Positions 1 through 6,639 are shown, numbered from the stretch's first letter. The stretch is 8,191 nucleotides of DNA from an uncultured Erysipelotrichaceae bacterium (GCA_902791085.1 CADAUN010000055.1:1-8191); one strand, 5' to 3'. Numbers and translations are program-made. Notes: a model not told the origin generated them from the sequence alone.

Positions 1-2
1 TT

Positions 3-26
3 GTACTCCCAAGGAGGACTTTTTTT
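3..26 (+). terminator. Rho-independent terminator of a gene ending left of the window
   Basis: On the plus strand a hairpin pairs GT-CTCC (3-4, 6-9) with GGAG-AC (13-16, 18-19). It has one A-G mismatch and a three-base CAA loop, and is followed at once by seven T residues (20-26). This is the classical layout of an intrinsic terminator. The stem is short, and its true 5' part could extend left of the window. It would end a plus-strand transcript that lies outside the window, so the gene it serves is unknown. Confidence 0.5.
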
Positions 27-96
27 CATGACCGCCACGGCTTTTTATCGTCTCGCCCGCATAGCAGGCGGTTTTATGTTGCCCCTACGGTCCACA

Positions 97-133
97 TAAG
101 AAAAGCGCCCTCCATTCCATGGATTGACGCTTT
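97..133 (-). terminator. Candidate terminator of the MBL-fold hydrolase gene
   Basis: AAAGCG (102-107) pairs with CGCTTT (128-133). Inside it TCCAT (111-115) pairs with ATGGA (119-123) around a TCC loop, with an asymmetric internal loop between the two stems. Read on the minus strand the hairpin ends in a T-rich stretch (TTTTCTTA). It begins 11 bp after the stop codon of the MBL gene. The stem is interrupted and the T-tract modest, so termination may be weak. The plus-strand side has only three T residues, which favours the minus orientation. Confidence 0.4.
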
Positions 134-143
134 AGAAGATCGT

Positions 144-998
144 TTAGAACTCTATTTTCATGCCGTCAAAGGAAGTGATGAAGCCTAAAGGCTCCGCTCG
201 TTTTACCATTCCTTCATACGAGAACGCTTCCTTCGACATGGCGCAATGACCGAAATGGGAAAGAACAAGAGTCGTTTTATCATCGACTAAACCTAAAGAT
301 CTCATTCTTTTAACGACTTCTTCGTCCACTTCTAAACACATGTGGCCGTTCCGCTTTCCTTTCATCCACTCGAAGTTGCAATCCAAACTAACGCATCCAA
401 ATGGGGTTTTTCGTTTGCTCCACTTCTCCCACACTTCTTCTTTTGGATAACCAGTATCATGAAGCAGCAATAAGGATGTCTTGCCATCTTCAATCAAATA
501 ATTGAAAGGAGAAGAAAGAGGGTCGTGATCCGCGGGGAAGGCGGTAATCCGATACCCTTCAACTTCAAAGTTGTCATAGGGATGCACTAAATGCAATTGG
601 TATTTTCCTTCGGCCGCCTTTCCTAAAGAAGTCATCCAAGAATCAAACATTCGATATCCGCTTTCGCCAACATAAATCTCATAAGGTTTACGATCTTCTG
701 GCTTTGTCTCGCAATAGCCTTCGATGATGTTTTCGAATTCCCTCTCATAAAGATGATCGTCGTGAGAATGAGTAAAAAGAATCGAATGTGGGCCCCTTGC
801 CAAGCAAACATTAGCGTGTTGGAACCGCATAAAACTGTCCGCATTCCAATCGATGAGCAATCGTTCATCAATCATGACTTGAAACCGTGTTCGAATGTTT
901 CTTCCTTTCTTTTTCCTTGCCTCCTCGCAAGTCGGGCATTCGCAAAAAGGATTAGGGATTGCATCACTCGAACCTGTACCCAAATACCAAAGTTTCAT
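144..998 (-). CDS. PhnP-like metallo-beta-lactamase-fold phosphodiesterase/hydrolase
   Basis: A 284-residue cytoplasmic protein with a complete metallo-beta-lactamase (MBL) fold signature. It has an N-terminal LGTGSSDAIPNP strand-loop (residues 6-17), a Cys cluster C19-x-C21-x2-C24, the metal-binding motif HSHDDH at 77-82, H158 in ADHDP, D181 in LLHDTG, and a C-terminal LSHFGH (246-251). The early Cys cluster plus HxHxDH is typical of the PhnP/PqqB branch. PhnP hydrolyses a cyclic ribose phosphate phosphodiester made by C-P lyase, and relatives act on other phosphodiesters. No phn gene is visible here, so the substrate is unknown and I give no symbol. The start is supported by AGAGGA six bases upstream. 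The gene is co-oriented with EutH but 332 bp away, with its own possible promoter and a hairpin downstream, so it is probably a separate unit. Family confidence is high, substrate low. Confidence 0.9.
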   Translation of the reverse strand: MKLWYLGTGSSDAIPNPFCECPTCEEARKKKGRNIRTRFQVMIDERLLIDWNADSFMRFQHANVCLARGPHSILFTHSHDDHLYEREFENIIEGYCETKPEDRKPYEIYVGESGYRMFDSWMTSLGKAAEGKYQLHLVHPYDNFEVEGYRITAFPADHDPLSSPFNYLIEDGKTSLLLLHDTGYPKEEVWEKWSKRKTPFGCVSLDCNFEWMKGKRNGHMCLEVDEEVVKRMRSLGLVDDKTTLVLSHFGHCAMSKEAFSYEGMVKRAEPLGFITSFDGMKIEF

Positions 999-1017
999 CG
1001 TTATTCCTCTCTCGTCA

Positions 1018-1034
1018 CGCTTTTCATCTTAACA
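1018..1034 (-). promoter_or_regulatory. Possible extended -10 promoter of the MBL gene
   Basis: On the minus strand TGT-TAAGAT (complement of 1026-1034) resembles an extended -10 element (TGn plus a four-of-six match to TATAAT). It lies about 28 bases before the start codon, so the leader would be about 20 bases, enough to hold the AGAGGA site. No convincing -35 hexamer is present at 16-18 bp. It is compatible with independent expression of the MBL gene, but this is inference from a short motif. Confidence 0.3.
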
Positions 1035-1161
1035 CAAAAGAGGAATCGTTCTTTTTTCTTTCGGAAAAACAATTGTCTTGGTTTTTCTCAAATTTCAACT
1101 TTTAAAACCTTTTTCCTAAACCTTATTGCAAACCCCTTTAAAAGGTAGGCAAGGATAGTGT

Positions 1162-1344
1162 ATGAAGTGGAATGACTTAGACACCCTTTGGGGGCAAAAC
1201 ACCCGTTTTGGGATGAGTTGGACGAACGATTGGGATGATCCCGATAACGATAAGAAAAAGTTTGAACGTGATTTCGAGTGAAAGGCGATGACGCAAATCG
1301 AAGAATTAATAACCCGCTATGGCGAGATCATTATTTCTCGGTAG
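1162..1344 (+). pseudogene. Remnant resembling GH29 alpha-L-fucosidase
   Basis: This plus-strand frame opens with ATG at 1162, six bases after AAGGA (1151-1155). It runs 39 codons to TGA (1279-1281), continues in the same frame for 20 codons and stops at TAG (1342-1344). The pieces read like the barrel core of GH29 alpha-L-fucosidases: a TNDWDDPD stretch, then KKKFERDF, then after the TGA TQIEELITRYGEI. Family members have a similar QL-ELL-NYG-I segment just before the WFDG nucleophile motif. Here the sequence leaves the family pattern exactly where that motif should come, and it overlaps the 3' end of EutH by 14 bp. A whole GH29 enzyme is about 400-500 residues, so most is missing. Assignment is by eye from short motifs; another TIM-barrel glycosidase is possible. 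The first 39 codons with their ribosome site could still be translated as a peptide. Confidence 0.45.
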
Positions 1345-2479
1345 CAGAAGAAAGTTTTTTCTCTTTCTTTTTCTCCAAAAGGAATGCCATCCCCATGCCG
1401 ATCAAGCCAGCCACCAATTTTCCGACAATCATGGGAAATAAAGCCTCAGGTGCTTCAGAAATCGCAAATGCGACATGGTCACATAACGCATAGCTCGCAC
1501 CAACCGCGAAGGCAGCGTTCATCACTTTTTCGCGTTCATTCATCTGAGAAAAAACTTCATATGTCGAAAGAAGATTTGTCGCCGATAATAAAGGGCCTAA
1601 CACTCCTTCTTTGGTTCCCTTCACGCGTTTTGCAAGCGATACGAGCGGACGATCAAGCCAGCGAAGGAGCAAAGTCAAAAACGGATAGAATCCGCAAAGA
1701 ATCAAACCGATGTTCCCCGAAATCCGAATGCCTTCGCTTAAGGGTGCAAGATAACGAAAAAAAGGCAAAGAGGCGGCATCGAATCCGACTTGAACGCCAA
1801 TCGGAGCCAAAACCAAATCGCGAACCAAGGTAACGCCAAATGCCAGCAAGGAAAGGATCTCTACGGCTCTGGCAACGATGCGGAATCCTTGAATCGTTCC
1901 GCGCGGAAAAAGAAGAAGTAACACAAAGAGAACGGAGAAAAAGAGGCAAGGAAACAATAGGTTATAAAGAATTTTAAGTGGCTCTACTCCTAACATCACT
2001 CCCCCAACGAAGGCACCAAAAGGAATCCCCCATAGCCCCACTAAGAGTCCTTTCCCGAAAGGTGCTAAATCTTCTTTTGACAAAAAAGAAGAAGCCGTGG
2101 GAAGAATGAATAAAAAAGTAACGCCACTCATCGAAGCGTATACGATGCCGTTAGTAAACGCCATTCCTTGATCTAGCGCTACCAGTTTCACAGCCGCATA
2201 TCCACCCATATCAATCGGAAGGAAAGTGGCTAATGGAACGCTAGGATCCATTCCCATCGCAACAAACAACGGTCCTAAAGTGTGATCATTAAGCCAAGAA
2301 ATCATCGGGGCAAGAGAAATCATCCCCGCCATCGATAAGATTAAAGGACCGACCGACTCTATTCCCTTCTTAAAGGATTCCCCAATGCCCCAACGATTTC
2401 GTAAAAAGCAAAGGTCAACAATTCCTGCTAAAGCAAAAATTGCTGCAAATGCTGTGATACCGATGCTAATCCAAGCCAT
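1331..2479 (-). CDS. eutH: EutH-type ethanolamine permease
   Basis: A 382-residue polytopic inner-membrane protein with about ten hydrophobic segments, close to the 360-410 residues usual for EutH. Family landmarks are clear. There is an amphipathic loop after the first helix (FKKGIESVGPLILSMAGM, 36-53), DMGGY at 90-94 (DMGGF in E. coli), the YPFLTLLLRWLDRPL segment (265-279), CDHVAFA at 333-339 (GDHLGFA in E. coli) and FPMIVGKL at 348-355. EutH is known to move ethanolamine across the membrane, mattering most when it is scarce or protonated. The start lies 3 bp after the stop of the HAD phosphatase gene and has no Shine-Dalgarno of its own, so translation is probably coupled. No eutBC, eutS/L/M/N or eutVW gene is visible, so catabolism of the substrate is not shown. 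The Lys-rich tail ends at TAA inside the GH29-like remnant's frame, on the opposite strand. I see no convincing terminator downstream. Confidence 0.93.
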   Translation of the reverse strand: MAWISIGITAFAAIFALAGIVDLCFLRNRWGIGESFKKGIESVGPLILSMAGMISLAPMISWLNDHTLGPLFVAMGMDPSVPLATFLPIDMGGYAAVKLVALDQGMAFTNGIVYASMSGVTFLFILPTASSFLSKEDLAPFGKGLLVGLWGIPFGAFVGGVMLGVEPLKILYNLLFPCLFFSVLFVLLLLFPRGTIQGFRIVARAVEILSLLAFGVTLVRDLVLAPIGVQVGFDAASLPFFRYLAPLSEGIRISGNIGLILCGFYPFLTLLLRWLDRPLVSLAKRVKGTKEGVLGPLLSATNLLSTYEVFSQMNEREKVMNAAFAVGASYALCDHVAFAISEAPEALFPMIVGKLVAGLIGMGMAFLLEKKKEKKLSSATEK

Positions 2480-2482
2480 AAT

Positions 2483-3400
2483 TTAAAATTGATGAACCAA
2501 GGTTTTTCCTGCTTCGAAATGATCGCTACTTTGTTTTGAAAGCCGAAGCATGTTCTCCCCATTTTTATAAGGAGAGATACCGGCAAGAAGAAGTCTTGGG
2601 AATGAAGTGAGCATCGGAACATCTGAATTCGAATCGCCAAAAGCAAAGGATGGTTCTTCCCCAAAATAGGGGACTAGATCTCTTTGAATGACCGCAACTT
2701 TGCCTTCTTTCCAAGGAAGTAACCCGCTGGAATCGCCGTTTGCTGGCAAAACAAAACCGTTCGAGTCGAAAGCGTCTTTCACGGCGCATATTTTATCGAC
2801 CTCTTTTTCTAAGCCTAACGCTTTCACCATTGCTTTCACATCGGTTTCATAAGAAGCGCTAACAATGGCGATTCCAATGCCTTCGTGATGAAGCTTTTGA
2901 AGCACATCAACAAGAACTTTGTTGGGCCGTAGTCCCGATGGATAAGATAATCCTTGGCAAAGAGATGTCACCGGCTCTTTTAATAGATGTCGCAACATCA
3001 AAGAAGTAAAGCAAGAAAGTTCTTGACGATTGAGCCCCATCTTTAAAAAGTTCGGAAAGGTGCAATTCTCTAAGCCGGGAAAATCATCGACCTCGTGAAG
3101 AACGCCAAACATCGCCTTCTGGAACGAGGCCTGAATAAGAGGATCTCGTTCTTCTTGCTTTGACAAAATTTGGAAGGATTCCACCGCTATTTTTGCTGCC
3201 TCGCTTAAGCCTCGGGGATAATAAGAACGCATTCCTTGCTCGAAAGTAACTTCATCCATCCAAAACAAATGATGAACGACTTGCGTATATTCCGTGGTAA
3301 TTTCTGTGTCATTAATCGTCAAAGTGAAGTCCATGTCAAAAACGGCATAAGGACGGGCTCGTTTTTTTGCTTCATGAATGGCTGACTCTAAGAAATCCAT
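2483..3400 (-). CDS. HAD-superfamily phosphatase, phosphocholine/phosphoethanolamine phosphatase-like
   Basis: A 305-residue soluble protein with all four HAD motifs. Motif I is FDMDFT (nucleophile D22, acid D24), motif II is S181 in AIVSAS, motif III is a Lys in WKEGK (231 or 234), and motif IV is GDSNSD (255-260). The cap after motif I (NDTEITTEYTQVVHHLFWM, 30-48) resembles the IND-E region of HAD-IB/PF12710 proteins related to phosphorylcholine phosphatase. Those remove phosphate from phosphocholine, phosphoethanolamine or similar small phosphomonoesters. There is no signal peptide, so it acts in the cytoplasm. The start is set by GGAGG seven bases upstream. It precedes eutH by 3 bp, suggesting one operon. 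From that pairing I infer a substrate linked to ethanolamine; the sequence itself does not prove it. A phosphoserine-phosphatase-like role or another phosphomonoester remains possible. A strong hairpin lies in its leader. Confidence 0.85.
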   Translation of the reverse strand: MDFLESAIHEAKKRARPYAVFDMDFTLTINDTEITTEYTQVVHHLFWMDEVTFEQGMRSYYPRGLSEAAKIAVESFQILSKQEERDPLIQASFQKAMFGVLHEVDDFPGLENCTFPNFLKMGLNRQELSCFTSLMLRHLLKEPVTSLCQGLSYPSGLRPNKVLVDVLQKLHHEGIGIAIVSASYETDVKAMVKALGLEKEVDKICAVKDAFDSNGFVLPANGDSSGLLPWKEGKVAVIQRDLVPYFGEEPSFAFGDSNSDVPMLTSFPRLLLAGISPYKNGENMLRLSKQSSDHFEAGKTLVHQF

Positions 3401-3410
3401 CTTCTTTCCT

Positions 3411-3448
3411 CCGAATAAGAAAGCGCCTTGTCATTGGTGACAAAGCGC
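3411..3448 (-). terminator. Intrinsic terminator between the lipoprotein and HAD genes
   Basis: On the minus strand an uninterrupted 11-bp stem pairs 3438-3448 with 3423-3433 around the four-base loop 3434-3437. It contains one G-U wobble that would be a C-A mismatch on the plus strand, which fixes the direction. TTTCTTATT follows. It begins 16 bases after the lipoprotein stop codon, as expected for that gene's terminator. It also ends only about 10 bases before the GGAGG of the HAD gene, so HAD transcripts starting upstream must cross it. The imperfect T-tract could allow read-through. Confidence 0.8.
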
Positions 3449-3464
3449 AACAACTACATCAAAA

Positions 3465-4382
3465 TCAGGCTTCCATATTACCAACGGAAATCGTGACCTC
3501 AAGCCCTTCTTTTTGGAAGACGACACTGGATTTTGTTTGTTCAAAATCTGATGTTTTTGTCTCCTTGGTGATCTCGTAGAAAGAGGGCCGATCGGGATTG
3601 CCATCCTGTGGGCGAGCAATGTTAAAAAAGACCGTCGCTCCTAATAACGTTTCGAATTCAATGGTTTGCTTTTTGCTCATTTCATCGTAAATCGTAGCAA
3701 TGGTCATATAACGGTAAGATAAAATGTCCGCTCCATAAGGAACATCTTGATTGATAATCGTGATTTTCGCTGTGGAATCTTTCAATGCGTTCAATGATTT
3801 TGTTTCGGTTACTTTTGAATAATCAAATATCAATGTTTCTTTGACGTGATTGGTAACCACTTCGCCAAATGGTTTCACCGTGATTTTCTTCACAAGGTAT
3901 CCCGAAGCAGAATTACCATTTAGCCCTTTAAAATCCAACCGTAGATAGGATTCCCCTTCTTGAACTTTCGTCAAATCTATCGTAAGCGTGCCACCGTTAA
4001 TGACGTTCGAAGAAGTGAAAGAGGTATATTCGTGAGTGATGCTAGAAAGAGGCAACACCTTTGGTTTTGAGGTCGCGATAGAAACTTTCGCTTCGGTAAC
4101 TCCGTTTAAGGAGCTAAGCTTATAAACTACTGTTGCAAGCGCATCCATATCATCAGGATGAGTAGGATCGACCACTGAAATCTCCTCATCATTTTGTTTG
4201 GCGAAAGACAACGTTCCATCCGCATAACGAGTCGTAAAATCGATGGCAGAAGAATGTTCTTGCTCCGAAGAGGGCGAATCACTTGTTGGAGTGCTTGAAG
4301 AAGGGAGGGAAGAAGGTTCACCACATCCACTTAAAAGAAGACTCGTCGCAAGTATCGATAGAAGTCCTAATGATTTTTTCAT
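3465..4382 (-). CDS. Secreted lipoprotein of unknown function with Ser-rich linker
   Basis: A 305-residue protein with a lipoprotein signal: KK at 2-3, a hydrophobic core (5-17) and lipobox LSGC with the lipidated Cys at 20. Residues 21-45 form a Ser/Thr/Pro-rich spacer that would hold the mature domain away from the membrane. The rest is polar and strand-rich, with no catalytic motif I recognise. Segments such as GTLTIDLTKVQEGESYLRLDF suggest a beta-sandwich fold, as in many surface adhesion or ligand-binding modules, but this is inference. The start is supported by AGGA eight bases upstream and by a perfect TATAAT further out. The gene ends in TGA just before a strong hairpin terminator, so it is probably transcribed mostly alone. 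I do not recognise a family. Confidence 0.85.
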   Translation of the reverse strand: MKKSLGLLSILATSLLLSGCGEPSSLPSSSTPTSDSPSSEQEHSSAIDFTTRYADGTLSFAKQNDEEISVVDPTHPDDMDALATVVYKLSSLNGVTEAKVSIATSKPKVLPLSSITHEYTSFTSSNVINGGTLTIDLTKVQEGESYLRLDFKGLNGNSASGYLVKKITVKPFGEVVTNHVKETLIFDYSKVTETKSLNALKDSTAKITIINQDVPYGADILSYRYMTIATIYDEMSKKQTIEFETLLGATVFFNIARPQDGNPDRPSFYEITKETKTSDFEQTKSSVVFQKEGLEVTISVGNMEA

Positions 4383-4407
4383 GCTTTTTATCCTGCCTTA
4401 TCTTTAA

Positions 4408-4420
4408 CGCAATCATTATA
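4408..4420 (-). promoter_or_regulatory. Promoter -10 region of the lipoprotein gene
   Basis: A perfect TATAAT is read on the minus strand (complement of 4415-4420), placing the transcription start near 4408 and giving a leader of about 25 bases. The expected -35 position has only weak matches to TTGACA. There is no competing minus-strand gene nearby except the decayed AraC-like sequence ending at 4472. A sigma-A-type promoter is plausible. Confidence 0.5.
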
Positions 4421-4471
4421 GTAAAAAGTAGGACCCATTCGCATTCTAAAAATCCATCACCTTCTTATGGA

Positions 4472-4896
4472 TTAAGGGATTTGCCTAACAAAATGAGTTC
4501 GCGTTTGATTGGGTGACGCTTCAAACTCTTTTTGATAGCGATGATAGAAATGGGATAAACCGTTTTCTTTTGCCTTCGTGAAAAGAAGGGAACAATGTCA
4601 GGGAATAAAAATCACACATCTAATACAAAAAAGTCATTTCGGAGCAATAGATCGCAATGAAAAAAATCTTGGCTTAAGGAGAGAAACTGATGGCAAGAGG
4701 AACGATTTAACAAAAAGGCATCACCAAGACGAATCATCGTCGTAGTTTCGTTCAAGCGACGGGCTTAAGTTCCCGATAAAACGTAGAAAAACGGAACAAA
4801 TTCGTGCCGATCCAACGGATTGTTCTTAAACGCATGAATATCGGTTCTCGTTTGTGGGAACGGAAAGAAAGAATCCTCTTCCAACAATGTTCTGAT
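4472..4896 (-). pseudogene. Decayed AraC-family transcriptional regulator
   Basis: Read on the minus strand, one frame gives an AraC-type sugar-binding cupin: DIHAFKNNPLDRHEFV then PFFYVLSG (4842-4771). It is broken by TAA (4765-4767), then continues in the same frame with MIRLGDAFLLN, HQFLSLSQDFFHCDLLLRND and FFVLDV to TGA (4612-4614). A one-step frame change gives CDFYSLTLFPSF (4616 downward), the usual next block in these regulators. A further frame change reaches AKENGLSHFYHRYQKEF then SPNQTR (4573-4499), the second helix-turn-helix of the DNA-binding domain, ending at TAA (4472-4474). The linker and first helix-turn-helix are missing. About 140 codons remain of a usual 270-300, so the protein is not functional. 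The left limit of the gene is uncertain: the open frame reaches 4896 and shows no clear ATG. It lies divergent to the GH78 gene, the normal arrangement for a glycoside regulator and its target. Confidence 0.75.
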
Positions 4897-5003
4897 TTAT
4901 GTTTCTTTGGCATTTTCGTTGGCTATTAATGTCATTTTAAGACAATAAAGAGAGTGTGACTCGCATTTTTCCTGCGCATAACATTGCCTAAAATAAAATC
5001 AGA
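4897..5003. promoter_or_regulatory. Divergent intergenic region, presumed GH78 promoter
   Basis: 107 bp between the relic regulator and the GH78 start. Candidate plus-strand signals are TAAAAT at 4989-4994, which would start transcription almost at the ATG and give a leaderless mRNA, and TTGGCT (4919-4924) with a poor -10 about 17-18 bp on. Two small inverted repeats, TGTC/GACA (4930-4944) and CGCA/TGCG (4962-4976), could be operator half-sites but are too short to be convincing. No Shine-Dalgarno is seen before ATG 5004. Confidence 0.3.
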
Positions 5004-6635
5004 ATGAATTCAAGATCAAAAGAAGTTTTGGAACTTCCTATTGCATTGAAGCTATCTAGCGACGGTATCGTTCACCCCGAAGAATTATTCGGGCCAATTG
5101 AGGAACAAACTCTTATCGGTGATGCCCGAGTAACCACCATTCCGCCCAAAGGTTTTCTTGTTTTAGATTTTGGCAGGGAGGCATTTGGCTCGGTTCGTCT
5201 CCAAATCATTTCCATCGACGATTCATTGCCCCTCAATTTTCGTTTACGAACGGGAGAGTCTTTAAGCGAAGCGTGCTCAAACGTCGGAGAAAAAGGCGCC
5301 ACCAATGATCACTCCACTCGCGATGCCTTACTTTATGCATCGCCAAATTCTGATATGACTTGGTTCCAAACCGGTTTTCGCTTTGTTAGAATTGACAATC
5401 TTTCTTCTTCGAAGCCTTTGAAGCTTCACCGCGTTTATCGTCTTTCGATTGAGAAAGCAGAAACGCCTTCTTTTTCCTTTGAATCTTCTGATGCCCGTTT
5501 GAATCAAATCATTGCCACTGCTACTCATACCATTGCTTCTTGTCTCCAACATGGCGTTATTTGGGACGGAATTAAACGCGACGAGCATGTTTGGGCGGGG
5601 GATTTGTTCCCAGAAGTATTAGGAGCTTTGACTTTATATCCTGACCCCGAAGAAGTCCCTGCTTCTTTTGCTTTGCTTTTGGATCATCAAGATGAGGCAA
5701 GCTGGATCAATGGATTGCCTCTTTATAATGATTGGCTCGCCTATGCCATTCTTCGCTATCTCGAACGGGTTCCTTCGTCCGATTCTCGTTATCTTTCCTA
5801 TCTTGAGAAGCAACTTGATTCTCTTTCTCCTCTCATTGATGAGTCTGGTAGAATCGACTTCACGAGAAGCAATAAGCCATGTGATTTTCCTTATTTCTTC
5901 GATTGGCCAAATCACGACAACGCCGCTTATTCTCGCTTGGCGTGTGAAGCGTTACTCGTCACGATGCTCGATGAAATGGCCTCTTCCTATGTACTTCCTT
6001 CATCGCTGAAAGAGAAAGCCAAATCTCTCTCCTTGCGTTTGTCTGCCTATCGAGGGCAATTAACTTCAAGAAAAGCGATTAATGCAATGGAAGTATTGGC
6101 CCATAAAATCGACGGCAAAGAAGGCGTTGATTCGATTTTGAAAGGTTCTGCCGAAGGCTACAGCATCTTCCTCACTTATTTCATTGGAAAAGCTCTCGCG
6201 GAACATGGTAAAACCGAGGAAGCTCTACATGATCTTTGTCAATATTACGGCGCGATGATCGATTTAGGGGCAACGACTTTCTTTGAGGATTTCGACTTAT
6301 CCTGGACGAAGAACGCTTGTCGAATCGATGAACTCCCGACTCAAACTCAGAATGATTTCCATGGGGACCATGGAGCCTATTGTTACCAAGGCTTCCGCCA
6401 TAGTCTTTGTCATGGTTGGAGCGTAGGAATCCTTCCTTGGACGGTTGAGACATTGCTTGGCATTCGTTTCCTTACCCCCGATACGATTCGTTTTGATCCG
6501 AAGCCAACATCATTACGAGAAATTTATGGCATCATTCCGTCGACATTAGGTGACATTCAAGTCTCCATCAAAAAAGGAGAACCTAACCTCATCGTGCCAA
6601 AAGGAATGAAAGTCATATCCATAAAAAGGAGATAA
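5004..6635 (+). CDS. Compact GH78 alpha-L-rhamnosidase-like glycoside hydrolase
   Basis: A 543-residue enzyme without a signal peptide, so cytoplasmic. An N-terminal beta-sandwich carries LVLDFGREAFGSVRLQI (52-68), a hallmark of bacterial alpha-L-rhamnosidases. The (alpha/alpha)6 barrel starts near residue 155. Active-site residues fit GH78: D188-x2-KRDE (191-194), W197 and AGD (198-200) at the acid site, and E428 in GATTFFEDFD (422-431) at the second carboxylate. SLCHGWSVG (467-475) leads into the C-terminal beta domain. GH78 enzymes invert alpha-L-rhamnosyl linkages, here presumably on imported oligosaccharides. Many GH78 proteins exceed 800 residues and carry extra carbohydrate-binding domains; this is a short form. 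Relatives of this size are often annotated only as alpha-L-rhamnosidase-related, so the exact sugar is uncertain. The ATG has no clear Shine-Dalgarno. It heads an operon with two downstream ORFs, and its likely AraC regulator upstream is broken. Confidence 0.88.
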   Translation: MNSRSKEVLELPIALKLSSDGIVHPEELFGPIEEQTLIGDARVTTIPPKGFLVLDFGREAFGSVRLQIISIDDSLPLNFRLRTGESLSEACSNVGEKGATNDHSTRDALLYASPNSDMTWFQTGFRFVRIDNLSSSKPLKLHRVYRLSIEKAETPSFSFESSDARLNQIIATATHTIASCLQHGVIWDGIKRDEHVWAGDLFPEVLGALTLYPDPEEVPASFALLLDHQDEASWINGLPLYNDWLAYAILRYLERVPSSDSRYLSYLEKQLDSLSPLIDESGRIDFTRSNKPCDFPYFFDWPNHDNAAYSRLACEALLVTMLDEMASSYVLPSSLKEKAKSLSLRLSAYRGQLTSRKAINAMEVLAHKIDGKEGVDSILKGSAEGYSIFLTYFIGKALAEHGKTEEALHDLCQYYGAMIDLGATTFFEDFDLSWTKNACRIDELPTQTQNDFHGDHGAYCYQGFRHSLCHGWSVGILPWTVETLLGIRFLTPDTIRFDPKPTSLREIYGIIPSTLGDIQVSIKKGEPNLIVPKGMKVISIKRR

Positions 6636-6639
6636 GACA

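Noticed and set aside
753..1148. 131-codon plus-strand open frame across the MBL gene start
   Set aside because: It is antisense to the MBL coding sequence, including its HSHDDH motif, has no ribosome site and its product has no recognisable pattern; it is a shadow frame.
1195..1210. Perfect CAAAAC-ACCC-GTTTTG hairpin in the GH29-like remnant
   Set aside because: No T-tract on either strand and no extension of the stem; it falls within the coding-like sequence, so I treat it as chance rather than a terminator.
4283..4516. 77-codon plus-strand open frame over the lipoprotein start and promoter
   Set aside because: Antisense to the lipoprotein signal peptide and to the AraC relic's end, with no ribosome site or recognisable product.
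4930..4976. Small inverted repeats TGTC/GACA and CGCA/TGCG as regulator operators
   Set aside because: Four-base arms are expected by chance in 100 bp, and AraC-family operators are usually longer direct repeats; mentioned only as weak candidates.
5668..6009. 113-codon alternative plus-strand frame inside GH78
   Set aside because: It overlaps the GH78 frame, which carries all conserved motifs; the alternative product is a hydrophobic shadow without a start signal.
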